Below, one piece after another: positions 1-13,500 of a stretch of 64,000 nucleotides of DNA (position 1 is its first letter; each line of letters opens with the position of its first letter). The stretch spans positions 24,112,987 through 24,176,986 of the forward strand of contig OX637290.1 of the NCBI GenBank assembly GCA_951799445.1. The letters run 5' to 3'. Below the pieces are notes generated by a model that worked only from the letters and a program-made list of their open reading frames with translations, was not told the DNA's origin and ran no database searches. The position numbers and the translations under genes were made by a program. This stretch comes from Pseudisothecium myosuroides. Lineage: Eukaryota > Streptophyta > Bryopsida > Hypnales > Lembophyllaceae.

Positions 1-3000
1 TAATAGAAAGAACAGAGACAGTGCTGCGTTAGCCCAAGAAGACATTAGGCAGAAATATTAGCCACTAAAGAGCCACAGTGATTAACTTCCCACAACGACT
101 AGTTATTTGAATGGAATAGAATGCAAACCTCAAGAATAGTGTAAACTCGAATTGGAATTGTTGCAGAGCCGTCCACAACAAGGCTTCTCAGGAGTGAATT
201 ATGACGTCTACCATACGCAAGCAATATGTGGCCTGATGTCGGTGAGAACTGCATGTTCAAAACCAAAAGTTGTATGGGTCAAAATCTGACATTACACTTG
301 TTCAGTGCTAATATGGTCAATATCACACAAAACGGGATATCAATTACGTGACAGGTCTTAAAAATCTGAGCAGACGAGGATCATAAGTTAGAACTTGAAG
401 GTTGCTTAAAATTTTGCACAGGCTACATCTATACCCAACAGACCTGGATTGAGGTGAGGCAGTGTGCGGCTCTCACGGCTCTTGACGCAAGCACTTGTCC
501 AAATCTGAAATACCAATACAAAGTCAGAGGAAGGGTGATGTAAGAGCCATGACAAATCACAAGTATGAAAAGACATGTGAAAATCCTCTGAAATCCCTAA
601 TCAAAACCTCCCATCAATGCACACTTCCAAGAAAATATATCCACTTCTACACAATGCAGTTATAATGTAGGCGCGGAATGTTTGAGCTTGTGTTAAAAAA
701 TAGAAGTTCCACTCAAAATAAATGGACATTAAAGAACTAGGGCCCACATTAACGATGACACCTACAGTTACAAATGGGTCACAATCGGGTATCAAAAACT
801 CACGTGGCTTCTTCAAGAGAATACACTCGAAGCTCATATATGACTTGCTGTGAAGAGATTGGATGCTGGGTAGGAGAATGCGCAGATGTTCCAGCACCTG
901 GAGAGCCCGCTGAGTTTCCACGCCGTGAATCAGAATCCACCATGGGCAGAACGCAGGCAACACAGGCGGCTAGAAATCGACCACAAGGTGAAAAATGCGC
1001 ACCCATTTCACTGCTCGAGCATCCCACAATATTCAACAGGCGACAGAGTTATCAGAAGTCAATCATATGAGCTTGCACAACTTGAGATTCAGAGAGGTTT
1101 TCAACGGAGGCGTTGCAAAGAACGAATTTAAGGATAAAGACATTCACATACTCCATGGCTAACAACAATGGCATTCACGAACTAAAGGTAAATGCCACTT
1201 ATTGGTATCAAGCACAGAATATCCATTATAGGAAAGAAAGCATAGAGAGGCTTGCTGGTAAAATAAATTTCTTCAGAAGTTGCAACACACTTGCACATAA
1301 AATAACAACCTTGAATCCAGGATCTGTTACAGTGATTACCTGCACAAGACAGCATGGGGGATAACCAGGCGACATGTCTCAGGATCCAACAATGCACAAG
1401 GACGCTTGATATCATGTGGCCATATCCTCAACTTTACAGTACAAGGAAGTTCCGCAGCAGCAGCAGCAGCTGCCATAGCTGCTTGAGCAGCCGCTGCCTC
1501 AGCAGCACCAATGGTAGCACCTACTCTTCCGGGGATTGCAATACCAGTTCGCGCACTGATTCCCGATTCTGCTGCAATGGAAACTTTTACACCATTAGTT
1601 GCAAGTCTCTCAAAACTACTCAACACTAGGTGAAGTCACATCAACTAGTTCTGCAAGAAAAAAACACGAGGGCACAGAACTTACCAACTCCAATCTGAGC
1701 CCCAATTCCAGCCCCCAAGCCAGCGCTTGCTGCTCCTACCATACCTGCACCTGCTCGAGCAGCAGCCCTTGCAGCAGCCATCGCTGCTGCCATTGCAACA
1801 TTGGCTACTGATACGGCTGCACTCTGTTGCTGTTGCTGTTCTTGAGCACTTTGTAGAGGTCCTGAAACAGGAACGCCTGATGGGGCCCCGGATGGAACTG
1901 TGCCAGGTTGACCATGAGCCCATCCAGGCAGAAATGGTAGCTCCCAACTAGTGTACTCTCCCACTGGAAGAAAATTCTGGAACGGTGGCATAACACCAGA
2001 TGCTCCTCCTAAAATTTGAGCATTTAAGTTCGGAAAAGCACTCGTGGGCCATATGCTTGGTCCTGCTATTTCATTCTCACTATCCTGTCGAGAGATTGTT
2101 GAAGCGGGAATGGGAATAGGTGAACTTAGAGAACCTCTGCCTAAGCCTGTATTGCTATATCTTGCTGGTGTTGTAGAAGAGGGATGACCTGCAGACCCTC
2201 CGACATCCCATGGAATGCCCACATCTGTTGACCTACGAATGCGATCATGTGCATGCGATCTGCTTTGTGAACCAAAACCATTTATTGGATCGTTATTTTC
2301 TAATATTTCACCTTCTTCTAAAGGTTCTCGGCCGCTAGTGGAAACATCATCATGCACAGGTCGAGGAGAGATATCCATCGGAGCAGGAGATGAAGAATCA
2401 GGAAATTGAAGCTCCGTTAGCTGCGACGGCCTACCTGTGTCTATATCCAGCTGCGTTGCAATAATTGGACTTATGCTATCTTCTGTAAAGTTTGCATTGC
2501 CAACATCTGCAACCTCAACGGCTAAAGTCGGATCCGTCGGGAACATCAGCTCTGAGCCAGTTGATAACACCGGCCAGAACCAACCAGGTAGCGGCACAAT
2601 TGATTGTTGAATAGGTAGAGACGGGTTGGATAGCGAGGAAGTTGATGTAGAAGGGGTAAAATGAATAGCTGGAGGAGGATAGTGTAGATAACCTTGGGAT
2701 GTAGCTACAGTCATTGGGCAGTCTGGAGAATCCAAATCATTTACCTGTCAGAGGTCCTCCCACGATTAGAACTCGCGGTGATTCCAATAACAAAACAAGA
2801 AAAACAAGAGTGGATGAATAGCACCGGTATCACAAACCAGTCATGGCTACTGGTAAGAATTAAAAATTAGAATAGCCTGGGGCATACTAGCTTTGTGATA
2901 TCACCAGAAATCGAATTACCTCTGCAGTCAGTAAAAAAGGAGCAGCTAGTGGGTGGAAATGAACAGCCCGCAAGGACCTACGAGTCCGAAGAACTATAGT

Positions 3001-5206
3001 CGGAGCAGCATCTCCTGCTTTTGTGAACTGCCATATGTAAAGCTGGATAGAAAATGAACTTGCTTAGAGAAAGGAAAAAGTCGTACAAAAAAACGATGTT
3101 AATTTGCAACATTGATATGCATCTGTTAAATATTGACAAATATCGGGATGAGATAAAAATGTCCTTCATATTGTCTACTCAGAAAACTACAAATGACCTG
3201 AAGAGAGCAAAAAGTACCTTATGTCCAGAAGCAACAGCAAGCAAGTCTCCTTGGGCGTGAAACGCAAGCGAAGCTATGGGTCGATCTGCAAGATGAAAAC
3301 GTCATCTCACACCGACATGTAAGAAATCGAAGTACCTACCATGAGCTCAAGCACAAACTACACATTCCCACCGACAAGTGCGACATAATCAGCATTATCA
3401 GCTCCCAACAGCATCAACTTGGACAACAAACGTGCAGAATGCTTAGACCAGCGGAGAATTACAAATGCTTACAGAAATCTCGCGAACCAACACATTCAGC
3501 TGTATTAGCGTTCCATAATCGCACTTCATTGTCAAGGCTCCCACTAGCTAGCACCTCTGAGCTCGCTGGATGAAAACGAACCTACAAGAATGAACACCAC
3601 CTTAAACACATATCTGGCAGACAGCCTACTCAGACTATATTAGTTCTGTACATGATTGAGTGAATGTCATGCATGGGTCGTCATAAATTCGAATGGTGAA
3701 ATTATGATGACAAACATTAAGAGCAAGCAAGACAGCAACTCTGAAGGTAATATATTCATGTTACTAGAGAGCATAGGTAAACTGGCATGGCAGTTTGTTT
3801 ATGAAACCAGAGTTCTTCAACTGGAAACTATTTTTCAGTCAACGGTACACAAATATGTCTGCATCTACAAAGAGAGCCACATTCAAGAATATATCGTTTA
3901 GGTGTTGGAACAGAACATGTCGTTAGTAGTGCAATTCTAACATTAGTTTGAGTCATGGCTGCTTCTAATCCAGCTAACGAGGTGATCAGGATGGTCGTAT
4001 TGTCAACATAATTTTAACCATGGAGACACTGCGAAATTTATAACGCGAGAGGTAACCTACCACCCACGGTGTTCGCCGGTGTCCACTGAGAACCTTCAAA
4101 CATTGGCCAGTTCTGCAACAGATAATTTTCACTGTGTGATCGCCACTGCACAATGCAATTAAATTGATGGAATGAACATCAGGAAAAAACAACAGAGTAC
4201 AGAAATGAAATTAGCAAGCAATCCAACTTTCTGATTAAAATATCACCTCAACAAAGAGATTTGCACTTTAAGATCGGAATCAAGGCAAACGTACTCAAAA
4301 TGTGCCACTCGCACTTCTGCACAGCCAACTGCATAACACACATTTTCCATATTGCAATGTAGCTACACAAGGTGAGGAATGACAGCTTAGGCACTTACTG
4401 TGTGGAAGCTAAAGTGTTGCCATCAGGGCTGAAAGCAGCTGCTATAGTAGACCGCGGAGCTGGTTGCAGTGGACAATATTTAGCAGTGCAATGACGAAGA
4501 GACTCAGCCTCCAACCTGTAGAACCTGTGAGAGTCAGTTAAAAATCATAGCAAGACTAATGTGGAAGCAACTACGTCGACTTGATGTTCAAGATAGGACT
4601 TGAACAATACTTGTTAGCACATTGAAACCCTAAAATATGAAACTGTCAGCGTAGGGCAAGCAGACGAGAAAGCTGACCACGAGATGAGCGCCAATTTCGC
4701 ACTAGTTGCTTCCAACCGAGGTCCTGTATGTCCCACACTTACAGAAGCAGCCTCTCCCCACAGCCGTCTGACAGGCCGTTTCACAGTAGGTGCTACCTCC
4801 CTCCATGATAACAACCTCATTACATTTCCACCTCTGCAATGGAGCATACACACTGGGTCAGCAACAATCAATGCATAACTACATCTACATTAAATAGAAC
4901 ATAGATGTGAAAAATTCCAAATGGCCTACTTGACATCACAGATAAAACTCACGTGCAATATATACATAGACGAGCACTGTACCATATGACGAATCCTACA
5001 CTTGTTTAATTTCAGCACTATTGCTGGAAGCACATTTTTTACAACTATAGACACCTGCAACAAAATTCATAATAGCGTAGAAAACCATACATGAGTTTCT
5101 TCCGGGAATAGGGATGATATCGACCACATGGTGAAGAGTGAGCACTGGATTTAGAACTTGAGGTAGATGAGGGTCCCCTTGGCTCATCCAGCCACAAAGG
5201 CATCAT
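1..5206 (-). CDS. AMBRA1/DCAF3-like WD40 repeat protein, 3' end outside the window
   Basis: Twelve exons can be chained in frame on the minus strand: 5206-5091, 4833-4678, 4515-4399, 4145-4061, 3581-3473, 3285-3218, 3042-2920, 2744-1685, 1625-1340, 1010-804, 504-444 and 248-129. They give about 836 codons before the window edge. The N-terminal third carries WD40 blades with diagnostic strings GDHTVKI, GHRRTPWVVRFHP, LASGSLDNEVRLW, RPIASLAFHAQGD and LAVASGHKLYIW. GHRRTPW is typical of AMBRA1. The long exon 2744-1685 encodes a Pro/Ser-rich linker with a Gln and an Ala/Gly-rich tract. The last exons encode GAHFSPCGRFLAACVA and LLAYGRRHNSLLRSLVVDG, a C-terminal blade. The family recruits substrates to CUL4-DDB1 ligases and acts in autophagy in animals; the plant role is inferred. 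The start is the first of two adjacent ATG codons at 5206. The final exon lies left of base 1. Confidence 0.9.
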
Positions 5207-6830
5207 GCCTTCGATGCAATAAAAGCGTTTCAATGGCTCTCAACTTTGCTATTACATCAATACCTGTTTCAAGCATAATATCATTCCTAAGTTCAAACCA
5301 AAAACGAAAAAAATAAATCTCCTATCACCTATTCAAACAAACCCTAAATAGATGCGGAATATAAAATTATGCTAATTTATTTTTAAATGTAAAGCGCCAA
5401 AATAAATTGAAAACTAGCGAGTAACGACGCAACGATATCTCCGTTGAGTGAAACAATTTCTACAATTGACTTCACGTAAACAAATACGCCCAAAGACAAG
5501 TAATTTGGTGTGCTACACTGCCATGAAATTATTCCAACAACTCCTTCAATACCACAGTATCAAATAAACATTCCCAGTTGTATATCCAAACACGATCGAA
5601 AAGGTATTTTCCTCACATAAGGACTATCCAAATTCATACTAAACTATAACCTAATCCCCCGTCATTTTTGGTTCTCATCAGTCGCTATGTTCGATACTTT
5701 ACCGAAAAAATCAAAGAAACTGATTTCAAAAGTCAATAAAACCCTAATAATGCAGTTTTTAATTTTAACCAAATTCAAAAGTAATCATCCAACTCAGATG
5801 AACACAAAGGCGTTGCTGTTGCTAACCTGCGCATCATCGAAAATCCACCAGTCCTGTGACGTGAACGCTGTGTCCCAGCACGGTGCAAAAAGCGTCTCAG
5901 CAACTTGGGATCGACTGCGGACTACGACGGGCTATCGGAACTACTGATTGTGAACACCTCGGCGCCAAAACCGTAAAAGTGTGGGCCAGAACATCGCACC
6001 ACCACTCAGATTTCGACGAATTCACAGCATAACCGATAACAAACCACTCCGGAAACCTCACTACAACGGGCGCGCATACGTGTTACACATCGAAATATAT
6101 ACTCAGACCACGGAACCACCGAATGGTCACTTGTGAGAATACGAAAAAACCCCTACCATGGACTCGAAAAGCTGATGATATCCCTTCCGCTTCTCCGTTA
6201 TTCAACCTAATTCGCATTAAAAAAAAAAAGACGAATCTCTACATAGCAGTCCCGGAGCCCATTCTATTTTGATCCGTCGTCATGGAGTCCCACAGAATTG
6301 CACACAATCCAAACCCTTCATGGCTTCCGTTTGCGTGTCGTTTGAGTCCTGTACGTGCCGCCCGTCCCGCGCGCATTGTAAACGGGACACACGCACCACG
6401 CGCTCACAAAGCTCCACCGGAAACTCCACAAAATGGCACCGCAATCGGGCCAGAGCACACTGGCGTGAAGAACAACGAGCACACTAGGCGTGATTCTGCA
6501 CCAAAAGACGCGGCCCGAGTCTGAAATGAAGCTCTGGAATCGAACAGCTACTACCGAGACACGACGGAACGGAGGGGACAAGCCTCGAGGCTGCGGCGGC
6601 TGCTGCAACGCCGGCCTCGAAGGACGCCGGGACACGCACCGAGTGCACAAGGGAAGACGCGGTCGTGGCTATGGCGATGGAGATCCAAGGAGCAGAGCCA
6701 CCGGCAGACAGCCACAGGAGGAAGATTTGGGCGCCCAGGAGCGCTGGTATGTGCGGAATGGGGACATTCTCAGTGAGGGAATGTTCCTAAGGGAATGGAT
6801 TTGACGACAAGGAAAGCGGTTTTTTTCTCG
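5207..6830. promoter_or_regulatory. Leader and promoter region of the AMBRA1-like gene, with a GC-rich block
   Basis: No convincing coding exon is present. Bases about 6290-6760 are clearly richer in G, C and CpG than their surroundings, as expected for a plant promoter or first exon. All frames are open over this block because of base composition, not because of a conserved protein. The minus-strand gene at 5206 is the nearest start codon, so the block is probably its transcription start and 5' untranslated exon. A divergent plus-strand transcript cannot be excluded. Confidence 0.4.
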
Positions 6831-6973
6831 TCTGGTGTGGGTGTGAACGGATTCAAGTGAAATCATCCGCTTTGATAGATTCGGGGGAATCTCGGATCAG
6901 GGCAAGTTTGGGAGCGTAGATCTGATTTCGTTAATGATGCCAGGCTGAGTGGGGTCTAATCACCATTTTCATG

Positions 6974-7366
6974 TGATTCTTTTGGGTCCATTGGGCTTAG
7001 GAATAATTAACTGAATTAAGATAGGAGGGGTTTATTAAGCGCCCATTTAAGAACTGAAACTGAATTTGGGGAAGTGAAACTTCGTGAGAAATATTTTTCA
7101 GGAAGTTTTCCTTGAAAGACAAAAGGAATTGGCAACTAGTCCATGTCATTTTATATTTTTTGGAGCTTTGTGGAAGTTGAAATGGCATAGGGCTCTAAAA
7201 TCGCCCACCTCCTCAAATGTACACTATTTGTAAATGTTTTGGAAGATTCTTTTAGGTTCATTTGGCTTAGATTTAATTGAATTAAGGTAGGAAGTTCATA
7301 AAGCGCCCATTTAAGAGCTGAAACTGAATTTGGGGAAGTGAAACTTTTTGAAATATTTTTCAGCAA
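6974..7366. repeat. Imperfect direct duplication of about 120-130 bp
   Basis: The segment near 6974-7105 recurs at about 7246-7366. Both copies run from a gattcttttgg-like start through gaattaag and gcgcccatttaag to ctgaatttggggaag. The copies are separated by about 140 bp of unrelated sequence and differ by scattered substitutions and a small deletion. No coding potential is evident. It is an old local duplication or two copies of one small element. Confidence 0.75.
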
Positions 7367-7513
7367 ATTTTCTCTTTGCATACAAATCTTCATTCAATAT
7401 TTGTAAACACGCAATTTCATTCTGATGGCATTGAAAAATAAGACACAAGTACAAACCCCCTACAAGTTGCAAAAACACATTCATTTGGGAGGTTGAAATG
7501 AAGATGCAAATTA

Positions 7514-7846
7514 TAGTAGAACCTCTCTAAATTGGTAGGGTTGGGCCCACTTGACAAGATTATTTTAGAGAAGATTATTTTAGAGAGGTTCATTGAGTAA
7601 TAGAGGATCTGCACTACACAAGAAGCTGCCGCAGCAACATAGGGCCACATCTTCAAGCCAAGAAGCTTGCTCACAAGAATATTAATTTTACCTTTTTTTG
7701 ACAAGGCCTGGGTCCACCACTATGTCCTTGGCTGACTTTCATTTAGAGTTGCCACTTATTATATTCCCGAAGCCGGGACCACCCAGCCCTATAATTTTAG
7801 AGAGGTTTATTGGCTCATAGAGAATTGACTTAGAGAGGTTCTACTG
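7514..7846. mobile_element. pogo/Tc1-mariner-like MITE with TA target duplication
   Basis: A 333-bp non-coding element is flanked by TA on both sides (7512-7513 and 7847-7848). Its ends are inverted repeats of the form yAGTAGAACCTCTCTAA. The shorter string TTTAGAGAGGTT recurs inside near 7575 and 7795, which suggests subterminal repeats. The CAGTAGAACCTC-type end and the TA target are typical of pogo/Tigger elements. There is no transposase, so it is a non-autonomous copy. Confidence 0.75.
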
Positions 7847-8058
7847 TACCGATTGCAAGAATTAATGGAACTTCACAACTTCCCTCAGAAAATGTGCCTC
7901 AATTATGTCCTAGTCCCTACTTCTACATGGCATATTGCCAACCTTTAGAGCACTCATGTTGCAGTACCTCCACGTCAGTAAGGCGATTTTAGTTTTTCTT
8001 TTACAATGGCAAGGCTGAGACTATTTCCAAAATTGACCAATTAATCGCACATATAGAA

Positions 8059-8110
8059 AAAAACATTTAAATTATAAATTATAAAAAACATTTAAATTAT
8101 AAATTATAAA
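8059..8110. repeat. Tandem duplication, about 26 bp x2
   Basis: Two adjacent near-identical AT-rich units contain acatttaaattataaatt. It is a simple local duplication in non-coding spacer. Confidence 0.7.
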
Positions 8111-8391
8111 GAAAGACATCAATACAAATTTTGGATGTGATGGAAATTCAAAGAGGTCTCAAAATAAAAAACATACCTCCAAAATGTCACCCTCCAAAAT
8201 GTCACCAGAGGTCAGGAACGGCTTGATTTCTTGCTTGATTTGTTTTTGCTATTGTTTGCGCAAAAATCGATTGATTTTTGTCAATTGATTGAAGTATGTC
8301 AAATTTTTGTCAATTAGGCCATATTTTTCCTTGTAGTGTGATTTTTGTCAATTGATTGAAGTAGTTTCAAAACATAATTGACAACGGTGAA

Positions 8392-8434
8392 TAACAACAA
8401 CAACAACAACTCTAACCATGAATATGAAAAAAAA

Positions 8435-8491
<57 letters not shown>
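8392..8491. repeat. Compound microsatellite (AAC)n-(A)26-(TA)n
   Basis: A short AAC run is followed after a gap by about 26 adenines and then about 19 TA units. Downstream, to about 8560, degenerate tatgt/tatat repeats continue. The open frames here are low-complexity Lys and Ile-Tyr runs and are not genes. Confidence 0.95.
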
Positions 8492-8496
<5 letters not shown>

Positions 8497-8499
8497 TAT

Positions 8500-10515
8500 C
8501 CCATATGTTTTCATATGTATTTTGTATATATTCTACATATTGTATATATTTACTATTCCATATTCCGTATTGTATTTTATATCCAAAAGCGCCAACGGCC
8601 AAGATCGTCTCTCACGATGGCAATCAACGGCAATTGTTTACTTTTTTAATTGGAGATCAAGAACATTGGAGAGGGTGTTTTTTTTAACCCTTGAGTGCTC
8701 AAACAACCATTTCTTGGTTGCTACCTGACTTCGGGCAGAAAAAAACTTTTTTTTAATTTTTTTTAATTTTCAAAGATTGGGTTGTCTTTCAATATTTATA
8801 TTCAAAACTAAGATTGCTATGGTCAAACAAAAAGTATAAGAGAAATAGCAGAAAATGTTTAGAATTTGCCTAGTATTGAAAAATTTATAAAACTTATATT
8901 TTATAATACATTTGTGTTTTGTATGAACCCCTTAGGCTTTTAGGGATTAAAATTGAGATCAACACCTTTGGATTTTTTCAAAAGGGGAGGAAGGAATTGC
9001 AAGAACAATACCTCCTTGCATCTTTTTGGAGGATAGTCTATATATGAAAAATTTTAACTAATAATTTTATAAAAAATGTGATTTTATAATTTTTATAATT
9101 AAATTAAAAAAAAATTAGTGTTCACTAACAAAAATTCATCTAAATTATTTGAATTTTCCTCTCATGGAACTATATAAGATTCAAAAACTCTACCATGGTA
9201 GAGTGAAAAAAAATCTCAAGTTGTTATTTTATTTTTTACAACCTAAACATCCATTATGAAAAAACAATGGTCTACGTTTAAATTCTATTCTTCCAAAATA
9301 CCAACTGCAACTCTTCTTGCTTAGGTTTAGGCTTGGAAACACTTTTGAATAATATTGGCTCTTATACAAGGCCTCATTAGTAGGCATGTAGACTTTGGTT
9401 GTAATTAGCAATGAAAGTGTAAAATTGTAGTAATTAAAAACCTCTTTTTTATATGTAAGAATGTGCTTAGGAAGAGTCTTTAATCTTAGCCATTGAGAGA
9501 TTGGAATGAAAGATAGAAATGGAAGGATCAACTAGAAATGTAGCCAAACCTTCTAGGTTGTAAATTTGTAATGTGATGAGTTTTGGATTAATGCAAAAAA
9601 GTGATAGAAAGTTGTTAGATAATTACAAAGAATGTAGAGAAGAATGTGAATGCTTAAAGTTCTTGTCAATTAAACTAAACTTTGAGAATGGCAAAACCTA
9701 TTGCCATAAAGAGCTTAAGAGCTTGGCTATGGCATTTGAAGGCACATGGCAAAGGTAGCAATTGATGTTCACTTGTAAGTCAACAACTTGCATTCTAAGT
9801 CTGAGATCTTCATGACTTTACCATTGCATGTATCTTCTCCATGCTTTGTTATTGAATTCAACAAGTTGTTACCTTTATATTTTTACTATTGGATTAAAAA
9901 CCATATGCTATTGGTTGTCTTGGTAATCCAATGTTAAAACATATTGTTTTGAAAGTTAGGCTATTCACTTCCTATAAATAGATTCTTAGAATTTCAATAA
10001 ACTAGAGTCTCATAGTTTTTGATTTTTCACTTCCATTCGAAAATCTCTAAGAATGGATAATAGTAAGAGGTGCAACAAATTATCACTCCAAGGTCTCTTT
10101 TAGAGGTAGAGTCCAATATTGCTTTGATATGCAACATTATGAGACAATAAATACATGTCAAAACCCCTCAATTTACATAACTACTAACACATCATTACAT
10201 AATGATATATTTTATCCCATAATATAAAAATCTATTAAATCTGTAAAATCCAATGGTCTCCAATGTGATTGTCATAAATTGATCAGGTTAGATGCTAGAA
10301 GCACTGCTAAATGTTATGAAGATTCAAATGTAGCATGTTTTTCACATTGTAGCTACAAAAACTTCTAGTGGAAGCTTGCTAAATTCAACGCCGTCGAGAA
10401 CTCTTGTTGGATCCACTTGAATAAGCTGCCTGCGGCAGAGAACATGAAATCTTTGGTAATAAAGTGAAAATTCAACTCTCATTCTGCATAAAAGCAAAGC
10501 GTTAGCTTGACTGTC
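8500..10515. other. AT-rich spacer, no gene seen
   Basis: No reading frame shows a recognisable domain or coding-like composition. Short frames at 9229-9531 (minus) and 9573-9758 (plus) are AT-driven. The last part, near 10385-10515, is probably the 3' untranslated region of the taspase gene that ends at 10516. Confidence 0.6.
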
Positions 10516-13500
10516 TCAACTGAATTTAAAATTTTGAGCGAATAGAGTTACGTTGGCGTCATCCTTTGGTGGTTGTCTTAGTATAAAAGTCTGCAAAAAA
10601 TTCATCCACCATCCTTTCCCAATGTCAAAGTTCAGCACTGACAGATGGAGATCAGTTTGTCGTAAAGTTAAACAAAGTGATTTCAATCATGTATCCATGA
10701 CATAGTACTAGGAGATAAAAAGTTACATAAAGGAAATCTTGAACACCAAAACTGTTTTCACTGCCTTGATGAAGTTCATCTCTGAGCAATTACAGATTAC
10801 TACAATGGACACGTGACAACTTCAATTAGAATCAGCGATTACCTTCGGTTTGTTCATGGAGCTTCCAAAGAAGCCAATGCCGAATGATGACGATGTAAAG
10901 GCTGCTACCAATTCCACTGCCCGCAGCGATGCCACGTCAGCGGCCTTCTGTTGACACAGCAAGTTTAACAAAATGACGTAATTGTATTCAACCAAACTAA
11001 AAATGACTCACAACCCTGGAAACGACCACTGGTATTCGGTCAGGGCTAAACAACAACCATGTACTGTAACGCTACTACCGGTAATATGACTAAGTAAAAG
11101 TGCTTGAGTTCCTTAGAGTTACTATTCTTGGAAACCATAATTAAGTCAAAAACCCAATATTAGTCATGGTGTCTTAAAGTGATGCAAACGAACGATAAGA
11201 TGGGCCATGCGACTGGCCATGAGATGCAAGCTCAACTAAGTAGGGCTTCACGAGATCTCAACAACCTGTGAGATGAAGAATGGTCCGAACCATGCAAGCT
11301 TCATTACTATAGCCTCCACTCTCTAAATGCCTTATGCAAGAACTTCCTACAGGAGATCGAATTGAGAATCTCATTGATTGCCACCCAAAATGTTGGAATT
11401 CCTGTCCAATAAATTTCACTGGCTGGACTAGTTTGACATCCTGCTCAATTCACGCCGCTAGATGTTCACTCCGGACATCTACCTATTGTTCTCAAAGCAA
11501 ACAGGGAAATAGAGGCAAAAGAAGCGCATCAGGTTGAGCTCTAAACCAGTGAATAAAAGAATCAGAAACTGTTCACTTGCAGCATTATTTACCTGTGATG
11601 AGTCGGAACTTGACTGTAGAAACAAAACCCCAGCGTCGTGTGTGCCCCCGAAGTCCCGACTCTTCTCAATAACAGAGCCCAGCATCGACTCACAAGCATA
11701 TCCTGGCCCAAATTGCAACCTGTATTGGTCATAAAATAATGAAGTTTCAGATATTGATCCCTCCATTTTAGCAACATTTAGGTGAAGAAAACAAATACAA
11801 ATACAAAATAGGACAGAAAATTTCGACATACGTTGTGGCCAACGAAGAGCATTCATATGCAGCAAGCCCTCTCATAAGCTGCTCGCCTGCACCTGAGACA
11901 GTACAGCCAACTGAAGTGCCAAGCGTTTCTTTTGAGGTCGCCCAACAGCCACTCCCATAAGTTGCCGCTAAACCCACCCGTCCTTTAACCTGAGTCAAAT
12001 TATAGATGATATGATAAAAAAATTCCTTACGACGTGAAATCAAAAGGCGCAGAATCAAAAAATCCATTATTCGCAAGAAAGCATAGGCCTGTAATTAGCT
12101 AGTCACAGGTAACTAACTCTTAAGAGTAAGAGAATGGCAGCAATCAGCTCCATCAAGTCCTGTAAGCATAAAGACGTCAAATCTTACTTTCATTGCAATC
12201 CCGCCACTTGAAGCACCTGCAGCAACATTACCATCTCTGTCAACACAGACAGCCCCCACAGTATCTAGTACAATGTCTTCCCTGCTCTCCTCGTCAATAC
12301 CACTCATTAACAGAGCATCCGACAAGCCATTCCTATCAGCAGTTGGGATGGCCCTGGCCAGCATGAGCTTGTATTTTTCCCATTGCTCGTACGCCTTCTT
12401 AGTTACAAGCCACTGCCAAAAAATAAATGCATGTATTCAAATAAAATAAACCAGGAAGAGATGGAGCTCATACGACTGGAATTGAAGGGAGAAAAACCTG
12501 ATTTGCACTGAAAGACTCAACCTTCTGGCCACTGGCACAAATACTGGGGATCGCATTTCGTTACGGACCATACACACCACACCCGAAAAACAGTGACAAT
12601 TCTTCCCCAAAAGACGTCGTTTATAATGCAGGCCATCAGACACAGTTAAATTCAGCATCTTGATAATAATTTGGTCATAAAAGGAGCATTGAAAACCATT
12701 TCTCACCTTCTCGACTTCACCACCAACTGCTCCAGTTGTAAGTCCATGTCGAGATGCCCACTCCCTTGCTCCATCACCCGCTAGGAAACTGTCATGCTCA
12801 GCACAAAATAACACTGCAAATATTGCAGCCAATTGTAGATGATAAAGAGAAAACGAATTGAAACTACTCGTCTTTCAGAATAATGCAGAGACAAATCAGA
12901 ATTGCTAGTGTGTATACAAACGCGATGAATAACGCATACTCATGATGACTTTCATAACAATGCAATATTTTTCGATCATATGATGCTACACCATATACTA
13001 CTAAAATGATGGAAAAATTTGTTTCGCACACAGGAGGAGTTCGACCGAGCGGAAGGGTCCCTTTGCGGCTGTCTTTAGCCAGCTGCATGGCAACATCAAT
13101 TGCATTTCGAACACCTGCAAAAAATGTGTGCACCATGATACTCCATCATCTATCCATTAATCCTTTACTCATTCAAGTAACCAAGGAAACACAAGGAGTA
13201 TTTCTACAAGCCTTCGATCATACGAATTAATATAAAGTCTCAGTATAAAGTTGGTCGAGGCTCATTTCATTCATGTGCGTCGAGTCTGTAGAATATAAAG
13301 ATACCAGGAACTGCTCCAACAGCTCCAAAAGCTCCACTATGCCCGTCCATAACGCTAGCATCGCACTCCACTCGGCCATCTTCTGTCAGGTTTGAACCTC
13401 TGCCAGCATTTGTAACTTCATCGTCCTGGAAAATGTTTACTCAAAATCCTCAGTTTCGATGCACGAAGATTTCATAATGCGCCTGACACACCAGTGCCGA

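Noticed and set aside
1354..1951. Ser- or Leu-rich plus-strand frames
   Set aside because: They are antisense to the Ala/Gln-rich exons of the AMBRA1-like gene.
6269..6866. Overlapping open frames on both strands
   Set aside because: The block is GC-rich, so every frame stays open. No domain or splice structure supports a protein.
8378..8728. Plus and minus open frames of Lys and Ile-Tyr repeats
   Set aside because: They are translations of poly-A and TA microsatellite sequence.
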